Assembly: GCF_024494465.1 (NCBI RefSeq)
Contig: NZ_JAETXM010000005.1
Location: forward strand, 62,001-126,000
DNA: 64,000 bases
From: Bacillus sp. V3B
GTDB taxonomy: Bacteria; Bacillota; Bacilli; Bacillales; Cytobacillaceae
Direction of reading: 5' to 3'
Both the position numbers and the translations under genes were made by a program. This document shows, one piece after another, positions 35,468 to 43,547 of the stretch; the first letter of the stretch is position 1; the number at the start of each line of letters is the position of its first letter. The notes under the pieces are model-generated. The model was not told the origin of the DNA and made no database searches. It was given only the letters and a program-made list of their open reading frames with translations.

Positions 35468-35493
35468 TAACTATTCTTTAATAGAGTAGGGTT

Positions 35494-35548
35494 TTAAAAA
35501 AATGAATTCCTCAAAGAAATCTATACAAGAGTAGACTTCTTTGAGGGA
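35494..35548 (-). terminator. terminator of the amidohydrolase gene
   Basis: On the minus strand CCTCAAAGAA and TAGATTTCTTTGAGG pair over about 15 bp, followed by seven T, starting 11 bases after the stop. Confidence 0.85.
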
Positions 35549-35558
35549 CGGTTTATAC

Positions 35559-36506
35559 TTATTTTACAACATAATCAAGTAAAGAATGAGCACCTTTATC
35601 ACTTATTGTAGTTGGAGGGAACGTACATAAATCAAATGGGTAATCTGATCCCGAAACAACTCGATCTTCGCCAACAGTTTTAACAAGGAAGTCGATACTA
35701 TCTTGATTCCATAGAACATTATCATACCAAAAGCGACTTAAGTATTCAGAAGGAGGAGCTTGTAAATTGGAAGAGACGAGCTCCCATTGCTCATAGCCCT
35801 TATCTAATCTTCCTATTTGGTATGGAAGGAATCCTCCTCCATGAGCAAATAGAATTTTAACATCCGGATATTGATCCACTAGGCCGCTCAATAGTAAATC
35901 TGTTGCACAAACAGTTGTTTCCCAAGGTACTCCAACTAGATTAGGCATCATTCTTCTCTTTAAGCGAGGATCTTCGCTTAATAATGGATGAATGAAAAGA
36001 ATGGCCTTCAGCCTGTTAGCTTCTTCGAAAAAAGGTTTGAAAAATGAATCTGATAGCATATGTTGAGCTAATCCAGGTCCGATAATAGCACCTTTTAATC
36101 CAAGCTTCATGGCTTCATTTAGTGCTTGTGCTGCCTTTACAGGGTTTGTTAATGGTACAGTTGCAAGAGCTGAAAGTTTTTCAGGAGTCTTTTTAATTAA
36201 CTGAGCAAGTGATTGGTTATAGAGACTGGAAAACTCAGTACTAATGTCTAATGGAAAATCATACATGAAAAGCTGTGGAACGGGAGACACGATCGAGTGG
36301 GTAACACCAGCCTGTTCCTGCTCTTGTAGGTAAAGTTCAGAATTGATAAAGGAATCTTTTAATTCAAATCCCCATTTTTCATTAACAACGAGAAAATCTT
36401 CTTTATTTTCCTCTTTATTAATCCATCTAGCATTTACTTTATTTTTATTTTCCTTTAACCAATTGAGAACCTCTGTTGGGATAAAATGAGTATGAAAATC
36501 ATGCAT
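35559..36506 (-). CDS. amidohydrolase family protein (ACMSD-like)
   Basis: 315-aa metal-dependent hydrolase or decarboxylase of the amidohydrolase-2 family. Metal and active-site motifs: DFHTHFIP at the N-terminus (HxH), ILFIHP, ILFAHGGGFLP and VVSGSDYPFD. This set is close to aminocarboxymuconate-semialdehyde decarboxylases and related 5-carboxyvanillate-type enzymes, so the reaction may be a decarboxylation. No aromatic-catabolism gene is adjacent, and the substrate is open. GGAGTGGATTGAC precedes the ATG. The TetR gene upstream may regulate it, though 350 bases and a terminator separate them. Confidence 0.85.
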   Translation of the reverse strand: MHDFHTHFIPTEVLNWLKENKNKVNARWINKEENKEDFLVVNEKWGFELKDSFINSELYLQEQEQAGVTHSIVSPVPQLFMYDFPLDISTEFSSLYNQSLAQLIKKTPEKLSALATVPLTNPVKAAQALNEAMKLGLKGAIIGPGLAQHMLSDSFFKPFFEEANRLKAILFIHPLLSEDPRLKRRMMPNLVGVPWETTVCATDLLLSGLVDQYPDVKILFAHGGGFLPYQIGRLDKGYEQWELVSSNLQAPPSEYLSRFWYDNVLWNQDSIDFLVKTVGEDRVVSGSDYPFDLCTFPPTTISDKGAHSLLDYVVK

Positions 36507-36836
36507 GTCAATCCACTCCTTATTGTTGTTAGTTTTAATCTATTTTTTCTTATATTTAAGTTTTGTAGAAAAATTAAATCCTATATTGAAAGCGTATTCT
36601 TTGTTTTGAATTTTGAAAATGTTTATTATGTAGTCTATTTATTCCTCCTTCTATTAAACTCGTAAATGTATGTTAAGTGAATATTTACTTTATATAAGGA
36701 TACTATACACCAAAAATATTATTTTGAAAAGTAAATATTCTAAAAATTTTAAAAAGAGTATATAGTCTGCCTTTAATTTATTAATTAAATAGAATTATTG
36801 CTTCTAAAATGTTAAGTGATTGAACAATCATGTATT
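36507..36836. other. AT-rich intergenic region
   Basis: Promoter side of the amidohydrolase gene. No gene, RNA or clear operator is visible. Confidence 0.45.
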
Positions 36837-36869
36837 AAAAAAGGATGACATAGTAGAGTCATCCTTTTT
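36837..36869. terminator. bidirectional terminator overlapping the TetR stop
   Basis: AAAAAGGATGAC pairs with GTCATCCTTTTT around an 8-base loop; the right arm includes the TetR stop codon. Confidence 0.85.
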
Positions 36870-37791
36870 GGAGGTTCTGGCCGGCTATCCCTTCTAATTT
36901 CAAGAAAAATTGAGTGACTGTTTCACTATATTCATTTAAAGGTTCATGACCGATTAAATCCTTGTCATTCAATAAAAAATGGAGGACACTTTCGACAATA
37001 TGTTTGCGTGGGGAGGGGGCATGAATGAGTTCATCTTGTACAAAATCGATCATCTCCCAATATTTAGTTCGTTCAGTTTCGTCGATTATATTCTCACGAA
37101 TGGCCGTCATTAATGTTAAATGAGACTTTTTAAGTTTGATTTTTAATGGATCGATTGTCTTGTCGCAATTAGGAAGAAATTGATCCATTAGGTAAGGATT
37201 TAGCAGTTGCTCACCACTTTCTGAAAGGTCCTCAACCAACTTAATTAATCGATTCACACAAAAGCGAATAATGGGGGTTGGGTTACTCTCATCCTTCTTA
37301 TCCATATAGTAAAAACGAGAACTTTGTTGTAGTATGCTTATAAACATAATCGAACAATCAAAAAGAATAGGCTTTTTTTCCTTACCAAAAATATCAATTA
37401 AACGATTGTACAACCATTTGATCTGAATAAACTCTTGTTGCTGGAGAAAGCGAATGAGATCAGGCTCTTTTGAGAGAAAGACTTCATTAAAAAGAAAAAA
37501 CATTTTATTTCTTCGGTTTTTCCTTATATTAACGGCTAATTGTTTAATGAAAATCTCAATATCTGAAGGATCATGTCCAATTAAAATCTCATTTCGCTCT
37601 TTGTCAAGTTCTAATTGTAAATTTTTAAATATAGCGGTAAGAAGTTCGCTTTTTGAGGCAAAATAATTATAAAAGGTACCTTTTGAAATTCCACTACTGT
37701 CTAATATATCTTGGATCGAAGTTGATTGATAACCTTTATCCACAAATAATTTATGTGCTGTTTTAATGACACGTTGTTTCCGATCGTTCAC
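36859..37791 (-). CDS. TetR/AcrR family regulator, unusually long
   Basis: N-terminal TetR helix-turn-helix (about residues 5-50: VIKTAHKLFVDKGYQSTSIQ, SSGISKGTFYNYFASKSEL) with a long helical ligand domain. At 310 aa it is about 100 residues longer than the usual 190-210, with an extra helical region after residue 200. The GTG at 37791 follows GGGGGGAG and is preferred to an ATG six codons earlier that lies on the ribosome binding site. It is divergent from the yitT-like gene and may control it. The ligand is unknown. Confidence 0.88.
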   Translation of the reverse strand: MNDRKQRVIKTAHKLFVDKGYQSTSIQDILDSSGISKGTFYNYFASKSELLTAIFKNLQLELDKERNEILIGHDPSDIEIFIKQLAVNIRKNRRNKMFFLFNEVFLSKEPDLIRFLQQQEFIQIKWLYNRLIDIFGKEKKPILFDCSIMFISILQQSSRFYYMDKKDESNPTPIIRFCVNRLIKLVEDLSESGEQLLNPYLMDQFLPNCDKTIDPLKIKLKKSHLTLMTAIRENIIDETERTKYWEMIDFVQDELIHAPSPRKHIVESVLHFLLNDKDLIGHEPLNEYSETVTQFFLKLEGIAGQNLQKG

Positions 37792-37986
37792 TCTCTCCCC
37801 CCATTTCATTATGACTGCAATTGAACTGCTAGTTAAAAATATAGTACCTTAATTATACATAGCTGACAAATTGAACATAGAGTTTATTGTAGTCTTAATA
37901 ATGGAATAATAATGAAAAAACTGTTTAGTTTTAAGTTGAATATTTCCCTACTATAATAAAATACAGAATTCTTTCGGGGGATAGAG

Positions 37987-38823
37987 ATGAATATGAGAAA
38001 AAAACGAAATGACAAATTCCATTTAATAATGGTTGTCATCGGATCATTGATTATTAGTGGTGCCTTTAATTTATTTTTTATTCCACATAATATATTAAGT
38101 GGTGGTTTAAGTGGAATTGCGATCATGCTAGGTTTGATTACACCGTTTCATACGGGATTGTTAAACTTTATTTTAAATCTACCCTTGCTTATTATTGGAA
38201 TATATAAGTTAGGGAAACGATTTATCTGTTATACCATTGTATCCGTACTGGCGACGTCGGTTGGACTGTACTTCATTCCTATTGTGCCAATTTCTTCTGA
38301 GCCGATTTTATCTTCCATTTTTGGTGGTGTGATCAGCGGAATTGGCATTGCTATGATTTTTCGTGCATCTGGATCTTCAGGTGGAATGGATATCATTGCT
38401 CTTCTTTTGACGAAAAAAAGGGATCTGCCATTAGGGACCATTCTTTCAGGGTTGAACGCTATTGTTGTTGTTGTTTCGGGTTTTATCTTTGGATGGGATG
38501 CTGCTTTACATACACTGGTTGGGATATACGCAACAGGAAAGGTTGTTGATGCGATTCATACGAAGCACATTAAGTTGACGCTTATGATTGTGACGCAAAA
38601 AGGGGATGAAATAAAGGGGAAAATGCTTGCTAACCTTTATCGTGGCATTACGATTATGGATGGACAAGGAGCCTATTCAGGTGAACAGCGAAAGATATTA
38701 ATGACAGTTATTACGCGGTATCAGTTAACAGATGTGAAATTATTAATTAATGAAATTGATCCCCATGCCTTTGTTAATATAACCGAAACGAAGGAAGTCC
38801 TAGGTGCATTTGATAGAAATTAA
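37987..38823 (+). CDS. YitT family membrane protein
   Basis: 278-aa protein with five or six membrane segments (about 12-180, with FNLFFIPHNILSGGLSGIAI and RASGSSGGMDIIALLLTKK) followed by a cytoplasmic DUF2179 domain (LMIVTQKGDEIKGKML to ITETKEVLGAF). This is the standard YitT architecture; the function is not established, and transport is likely. The ribosome binding site GGGGGATAGAG precedes the ATG. It ends in a bidirectional terminator shared with the broken MFS gene. Confidence 0.88.
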   Translation: MNMRKKRNDKFHLIMVVIGSLIISGAFNLFFIPHNILSGGLSGIAIMLGLITPFHTGLLNFILNLPLLIIGIYKLGKRFICYTIVSVLATSVGLYFIPIVPISSEPILSSIFGGVISGIGIAMIFRASGSSGGMDIIALLLTKKRDLPLGTILSGLNAIVVVVSGFIFGWDAALHTLVGIYATGKVVDAIHTKHIKLTLMIVTQKGDEIKGKMLANLYRGITIMDGQGAYSGEQRKILMTVITRYQLTDVKLLINEIDPHAFVNITETKEVLGAFDRN

Positions 38824-38856
38824 TAAAAAGCGCAATGGACTGCATACTTTCCCAAT

Positions 38857-38897
38857 AAAAAACAACAAGAGCTAATCTAGCTTTTGTTGTTTTTTAT
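38857..38897. terminator. bidirectional terminator
   Basis: AAAAAACAACAA then GAGCTA pair with TAGCTTTTGTTGTTTTTT around ATC, between convergent genes. Confidence 0.88.
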
Positions 38898-40091
38898 TGA
38901 GTATTCGTTTTAGATGTTCGATTAAGTAGCCAAATATAGAATAGAATTGAAATGAGTACAGAGACAGCAGATGATAAATAAACACTTTGATAGCCAAATA
39001 AATGACCAATTTGACCAAAGAATATGGCACCGAGACCAATACCAAGATCAAAGAAAGAAAAGTAGGTTGCGTTTGCCATTCCCCGTCTGTTTGCAGGTGT
39101 TTTTTCAACAGACCATGCTTGTAATGTGGGCTGAACAGCTCCAAAACCAAGACCATAGAGGATGGCGGCTATGTACAAAATACTGTTGTTCGGTAGCCAT
39201 GCTAATAATAGCATCGCCACAAGGATGAAGGAAGCACCTGGAATAAAAATAGCACGATGTCCTTTTTTATCATAAAGTTTACCAGCAAATGTCCTCGTCA
39301 GCATAAGTGCAAGCGCGTACAAAAGGAAATACCATTGAATACCAGTCACTTCTTTTTCAACGGTATACAGAGGTAAGAAAGTAGCGATTCCCCCAAAGGT
39401 TACAGTAATAAACAAAATGAGCAAAGAGGGCTTAAGTGCACTTTTTTCATATAAATCCCATTTCTTTTTATCTGTTTTTTCCACAGGTGCTTCGACTTTT
39501 TTATATGTAATCAGAGAAGATAATAGAAGAGCAGCTAATCCAAGTGCAGCACTAATGAAGAACAGCTGAGGAAAGGTGATGATTCCGGCTAAAGTTAGAC
39601 CGAGCGACGGACCAAAGGCAAGTGCTAGATTTCCAGATAGTCCATAATAACCTAGGCCTTCTCCACGTTTACGTACTGGAATTAAGTCAGTGGCAATTGT
39701 TCCTGAAGCAGTTGTTGACAGTCCCCAACCAACGCCTTGAATAATTCGCATCATAAACAAGAACATGATGCTCATGGCAAAAGCGTAGGATCCCACAGAG
39801 ATCACAAAAATGGCGAGACCACTAAGGTAAACAAAGGCTCTTCCTTTTGATTCTAATGCATGCCCTGCATAGGGTCTGATAAGAAGGGATGAGAATGTAA
39901 ATATTCCAACCACTATTCCGATTAATTGGTTATTTCCTCCTAGTTGCTCAACAAAGAGGGGGGATGGTCGGGAGAGTCATTTGAAAACCAAGAAAAATAA
40001 AAAAATTCGCAAAGCAAATTAACGTGAAATCTTTCGTCCAAATTTTATTAGAAGAAACAGAGGGATTTTCCTTTATTTTTGTGTTTTCCAT
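38894..40091 (-). pseudogene. MFS transporter broken by a one-base frameshift in a C6 run
   Basis: The N-terminal part starts at ATG 40091 (MENTKIKENPSVSSNKIWTK, then FANFFIFLGFQMTLPTIP) and runs into a stop after TIPPLC. The rest of the protein continues in another frame from LFVEQLGGNN through twelve-helix MFS sequence to NRTSKTNTQ. The minus strand has six C at 39963-39958 where five would keep the frame, giving about 398 aa, the normal length. So one base has been inserted in a homopolymer. Both parts look otherwise intact (RPYAGHALESKGR, LPVRKRGEGLGYYG-like loops), so the break is recent, a phase-variable tract, or a sequencing error. It is a YwoG/YfkF-like drug-efflux-type carrier; the substrate is unknown. 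Confidence 0.85.
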
Positions 40092-40387
40092 TATGACTGA
40101 GTTTCTCCTCTCATGATTATGCTCGTTTCTATTGTATCTTATTTGTATAGAGGTAGCTATTGATAAAACTATACATTTTACTAAAAATGGTAATTTAATT
40201 GTTGCATATAAAGAAAGGGAGGGGTAGGAGTAAAACATTGTAGCAATGGAATCTGTTGTAGTAATCGTTTGATCGAAGTGTTAGAAATGTTTTGTGTTTA
40301 GCATAGACAAGAGCCCACGAACATTTCCCAAAAAAAGCATATGATTTATAGAAATAGAAAATAAATGAAATGAGGAGGGCATATTTT

Positions 40388-40618
40388 ATGCATGATGGGA
40401 TGCTAAGCAGACAATTCGGATATGGATTTGGAAGAAGACCATTCGGGTTCGGATTTGGAAGAAGACCATTTGGATTCGGTCCTGGCTTTGGTTTAGGCGG
40501 CTTAGGGTTTGGGTTGCCACTAGGTTTTTTAGGAGGATTAGCAGCAGGCGCATTAATTAGACCACCGTATTATCCACCATACCCTTATTACTACCCATAT
40601 GGAGGTTATTATTACTAA
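40388..40618 (+). CDS. Gly/Phe/Tyr-rich small protein, probable spore surface protein
   Basis: 76-aa protein starting MHDGMLSRQFGYGFGRRPFG. It carries two tandem copies of GFGRRPFGFG, a Gly/Leu hydrophobic stretch and a Pro/Tyr-rich tail (PPYYPPYPYYYPYGGYYY). This composition is typical of coat or exosporium proteins in Bacillus, but I cannot name a family. ATG 40388 lies 9 bases after GAGGAGG; an earlier ATG at 40370 overlaps that site. Confidence 0.75.
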   Translation: MHDGMLSRQFGYGFGRRPFGFGFGRRPFGFGPGFGLGGLGFGLPLGFLGGLAAGALIRPPYYPPYPYYYPYGGYYY

Positions 40619-40641
40619 ACTGTATATAAAGAATAAAACAG

Positions 40642-40674
40642 AAATCCTCTCATTTTATTAGATGAGAGGATTTT
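40642..40674. terminator. bidirectional terminator
   Basis: AAATCCTCTCAT pairs with ATGAGAGGATTT, loop of 9 bases, between convergent genes. Confidence 0.8.
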
Positions 40675-40688
40675 AAAAGATTATGGTT

Positions 40689-40991
40689 TTATTCCCAATT
40701 TTCGTATACAATATCTCCGCCGGTTAGATCAATGGTATTTCTTTCTCCTTTATAAAGAAGTTTCCCATCTTCCTCAACAATAAAGTTTTCATATGTAAAA
40801 ATGGTCTTTCCGGCCGGTAGTGTGATAATAACCTTGTCTCCAAGCTCTTTTTTTGGTGTTTCAATTCTGATTAAACTTTGTGAATAAAAATAAAGTCCGA
40901 TTATGACTAAAAGTAAGACAAGAACAATATACATTGGCCAAAGTTTATAAAATGGATTTTTTTCATTTGTAGTTTGTTCTGATAGACTCAT
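40689..40991 (-). CDS. small membrane-anchored protein, 100 aa
   Basis: One membrane helix at about residues 20-38 (MYIVLVLLLVIIGLYFY) after a short polar N-terminus, then an external domain of 60 residues with beta-rich character (KVIITLPAGKTIFTYENFIV). AAGGAGG is placed 5 bases before the ATG. I do not recognise the family. Confidence 0.75.
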   Translation of the reverse strand: MSLSEQTTNEKNPFYKLWPMYIVLVLLLVIIGLYFYSQSLIRIETPKKELGDKVIITLPAGKTIFTYENFIVEEDGKLLYKGERNTIDLTGGDIVYENWE

Positions 40992-41763
40992 CTTTTCCTC
41001 CTTAATGGCTGAATCTCTATTAATCTATTTTTTACTAAACCGCTTCTATTCTCATCTATACGATATGCACGTAAATACGAAAAAATGACTGCTTTCTGGA
41101 AAAGGGTTGTCTATAGAGGGGGCGGATTGTCAATGAATATATGTTTTTTCAGAATGTAAACCATTAAATATAAGAAAGTATGAAAATTATAATCTTCCTT
41201 AAATTCATTCGTAAATAAGATATATCCTAACGGAAAATGGTTACGAAAAGGTGCCCCGACATTTTGATTAATACGGGTTTAGACATTCATTCGGAAAACA
41301 ACAATCTATGCGAAAACAGCCATATAAAATGAAGAGCAGCCATTTCAGTTAATATCGATGCGATCAAAAAATCCGTGCTTGAATTAAATGAACTTGTGGA
41401 TTCTAGGCTGTGAAGTCGGTCCGTTTATAATACGGACTCTAGAAGCTGTTCGACCTTCCTTCACTTCTACTAATGTTAGTATGTTTTTTTGCTATGTTAA
41501 TGATGAATATTGATAAATTACCTTTGGTGTATACGATCTTGCGTTTCATTTCATTGAATAACTTAATGCTCGCGTATACTAAAAGCTTTTAAAGCAACAA
41601 CACGATTATTTAATCTAGATTTTTTAAAAACATAGTGACCTTAGTTATTAAGTAATGTCCTAGACTTGGCTAATGAAATAACCTAAAATTGTGTATTTGT
41701 CTATCGCATAATGGGGTCATCCTGAATAGGATATAAGGAAATTAGAAAAGGAGGTTTTTTTCA
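40992..41763. other. long non-coding stretch
   Basis: About 770 bases with no supported gene. From about 41333 one frame reads RAAISVNIDAIKKSVLELNE then LVDSRL and a stop at about 41410, a possible C-terminal relic without a start. A short hairpin lies at 41419-41437 (GTCCGT with ACGGAC). The right end should hold the promoter of the YjcZ genes, possibly a sporulation promoter, which I cannot resolve. Confidence 0.35.
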
Positions 41764-41880
41764 ATGTCAGCAGAACCAGCAGGATACGGGTGCGGTGGAG
41801 GCTTCGCTTTGTTAGTAGTATTGTTTATTTTATTAATCATCATCGGTGCTTCTTGGGGATACGGTGGGGCTGTTTATTAA
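41764..41880 (+). CDS. YjcZ family sporulation peptide, 38 aa
   Basis: Reads MSAEPAGYGCGGGFALLVVL, then FILLIIIGASWGYGGAVY. The [18 protein letters not shown] core is the family signature of YjcZ-type tiny hydrophobic proteins linked to sporulation in bacilli. One membrane helix fills most of the protein. AAAGGAGG lies 9 bases before the ATG. It is followed 39 bases later by a paralogue. Confidence 0.85.
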   Translation: MSAEPAGYGCGGGFALLVVLFILLIIIGASWGYGGAVY

Positions 41881-41919
41881 TTAAGTGAAATTGTGAATAA
41901 AGGAAAAGGAGGAGTTTAT

Positions 41920-42051
41920 ATGTACGGTTACCCATGTGGAGGATATGGATACGGTAGTGTTGCTGGCGTTGGTTACGGCGGTGGCTTCGCGTTAATTGTT
42001 GTTCTATTCATCCTGTTGATCATTGTTGGTGCAGCTTGTTTTAAATGGTAA
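41920..42051 (+). CDS. YjcZ family sporulation peptide, 43 aa
   Basis: Reads [20 protein letters not shown], then [20 protein letters not shown] and FKW. It has the same core as its neighbour, with a Gly/Tyr-rich N-terminal extension. AAAGGAGG precedes it. The pair arose by duplication and is probably one transcript ending at the hairpin 42075-42115. Confidence 0.85.
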   Translation: MYGYPCGGYGYGSVAGVGYGGGFALIVVLFILLIIVGAACFKW

Positions 42052-42074
42052 TTCCATTTATTAAAATAGGTGAA

Positions 42075-42115
42075 AAAGAAAGAGGTACTGCCTGTGCAGA
42101 TACCTCTTTCTTTTC
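42075..42115. terminator. terminator after the YjcZ genes
   Basis: AAAGAAAGAGGTA pairs with TACCTCTTTCTTT around a 13-base loop; T-run on the plus strand. Confidence 0.88.
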
Positions 42116-42199
42116 GGTTATTTTTCATATTTGAGAAATAGAGTGAGTTGGTTACAGATTTTCCGAACGAGAAAGCCCACTTCTTCAGATGTGTGAGTG

Positions 42200-42964
42200 T
42201 CAAAATTGGTAAAATTCCACTGTATTTTTGTATAGTCTTTTATAAACATCGTTAATAGATCTTTTTTTTATGTTAGCTATCACTTGAATGGATTGATGGA
42301 TCATGGATGGATGTGTGAGTTTGTCTTGAAACGGTCCTTCAAATGGCCATGGTCCGTCTGTTTCGACCATTATCCTTTCAAGTGGGTATAGCGCAACAAG
42401 CTGTTGGATTTCTTTTTCATACAAGATATCAGGTGTAACAGAGATAAAGTAACCGTTATGAATCATCTGTGTGATTGTCTTTGAATCACCTTTAAACCAA
42501 TGAAAATGAGCCTTTTCTACGGAGTGTTTTTCGAGTAAATCGCAAACAAGTGGTGCGTCGTCGTACACGGCATGCAGAATAATTGGTTTTTGCCACTTCT
42601 TCGCTAAGATAATAAATGTTTCGAGACGTTCAAGATACCCTTCTATTGGGAGAGGTTCTTTTTTTCGTAAATAATAAGGTAAACCGACTTCACCAACCGC
42701 AATCATCTCCTGCTCATGCACTGTGATCCAGTCAATCAATTCGGTAAAATTGTTGTCTGTAATGAATTCTTGCTCAGGGTGCCAGCCAAACGCGGGCTTT
42801 AGTTTGTTATATCGTTGTGCGAGCTCGAGATTCTGTCTACATGAAGCGAGATCAAAAGAAACACCGATAAGTGCTCTTACTGTTGAATCTGTATGTAAAA
42901 TAGGCTCAATTTCTTCTTTTTTATAATGGTCTAGATGGATATGTGCATCAATAATTTTTCGCAT
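42200..42964 (-). CDS. TatD family metal-dependent hydrolase
   Basis: 254-aa amidohydrolase-superfamily barrel with the TatD metal set: HxH in DAHIHLDHY, Glu in AVGEVGLPYYL, His in IILHAVYDDAP, His in AHFHWFKGD and Asp in MVETDGPWPFEG. TatD relatives act as DNases or act on small molecules. This one is a divergent branch, with PYYL in place of the usual LDYY and a thiamine-type aptamer about 250 bases upstream on the same strand, which hints at a metabolic role. GAGGAAGTG lies 9 bases before the ATG. Confidence 0.82.
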   Translation of the reverse strand: MRKIIDAHIHLDHYKKEEIEPILHTDSTVRALIGVSFDLASCRQNLELAQRYNKLKPAFGWHPEQEFITDNNFTELIDWITVHEQEMIAVGEVGLPYYLRKKEPLPIEGYLERLETFIILAKKWQKPIILHAVYDDAPLVCDLLEKHSVEKAHFHWFKGDSKTITQMIHNGYFISVTPDILYEKEIQQLVALYPLERIMVETDGPWPFEGPFQDKLTHPSMIHQSIQVIANIKKRSINDVYKRLYKNTVEFYQF

Positions 42965-43162
42965 GGTCGGTCACTTCCTCACTGAAGTTAGTGCATAATA
43001 GATTTTTTGTTTCCCGTCAAGAAATTCTTCCGTGTCTATGTTGACAAGTTTTTAGTAAGTGAATTATGTCTGAAGAGCTGAGTCATATAAATAGGTTAGA
43101 AAACGAGGCTAGCGGGGATATAGGCTATGTATTTTAGTTTCTATAGTTAATATATAAAAAAC

Positions 43163-43192
43163 ACCTAGGTAATATTTACCATGTGCATACTG
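43163..43192 (-). terminator. possible riboswitch expression platform
   Basis: On the minus strand CAC, then TGGTAA, pairs with TTACC, then GGTG (small bulge), followed by six T. It starts about 25 bases after the aptamer and 200 bases before the TatD gene. Confidence 0.5.
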
Positions 43193-43212
43193 AAACAACA
43201 TCATAATTGTTC

Positions 43213-43314
43213 AGAATATGTTTCCTCCACTGGCATTAACGAGATCAGGTTCAAAGGGTCAGTGTCAGAACGGATACTTTCTGAACCGGGATACCCGGTT
43301 CCCCTACCTATTCT
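43213..43314 (-). promoter_or_regulatory. variant TPP riboswitch aptamer
   Basis: On the minus strand: P1 AGAATA/TATTCT, TAGGGGAACCGGG, CCCGGTTCAGAAAG, GACCCTTTGAACCTGATC, TTAATGCCAG, TGGAGGAAACA. This is recognisably the THI-box fold. But CTGAGA of the pyrimidine-binding helix is TTCAGA, the usual CTGG before TAATGCCAG is CTCG (weakening that stem), and GCGTAGGGAAG is replaced by GTGGAGGAAAC. It therefore differs at positions that are nearly invariant in TPP aptamers, unlike the canonical copy at 18545. The first gene downstream is the TatD hydrolase. Confidence 0.8.
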
Positions 43315-43547
43315 TACCTATTCGATTTACTCTATCCAATTATAATACATTTTAACTTTTTGAAAAGAATGAATTACTTTATGAGGGGTTTCTAAGGATA
43401 CCAGCCGGTCGTTGGAAAGAAAAAAGGTGCTATATATATTATAAGTGGAAAAATAAACTAGATAATATATGGGAAATTTTGAGGTGTAGTGCGAACAATT
43501 GATCCATGATAGGGTAGTAATGGTAGAAGAAATGAGGAGGGGATAAG
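43315..43547. other. intergenic region between riboswitch and hydrolase gene
   Basis: AT-rich. It should contain the divergent promoters of the aptamer transcript and the SleB-like gene, but no hexamer pair is convincing. Confidence 0.4.

Larger units (their letters stand above)
35096..35558. other. intergenic region with two strong hairpins
   Basis: From 35096 to 35420 there is AT-rich DNA holding the oxidoreductase promoter, with no gene I can support. Two hairpins follow (35421-35467 and 35494-35548), listed separately. Confidence 0.5.
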
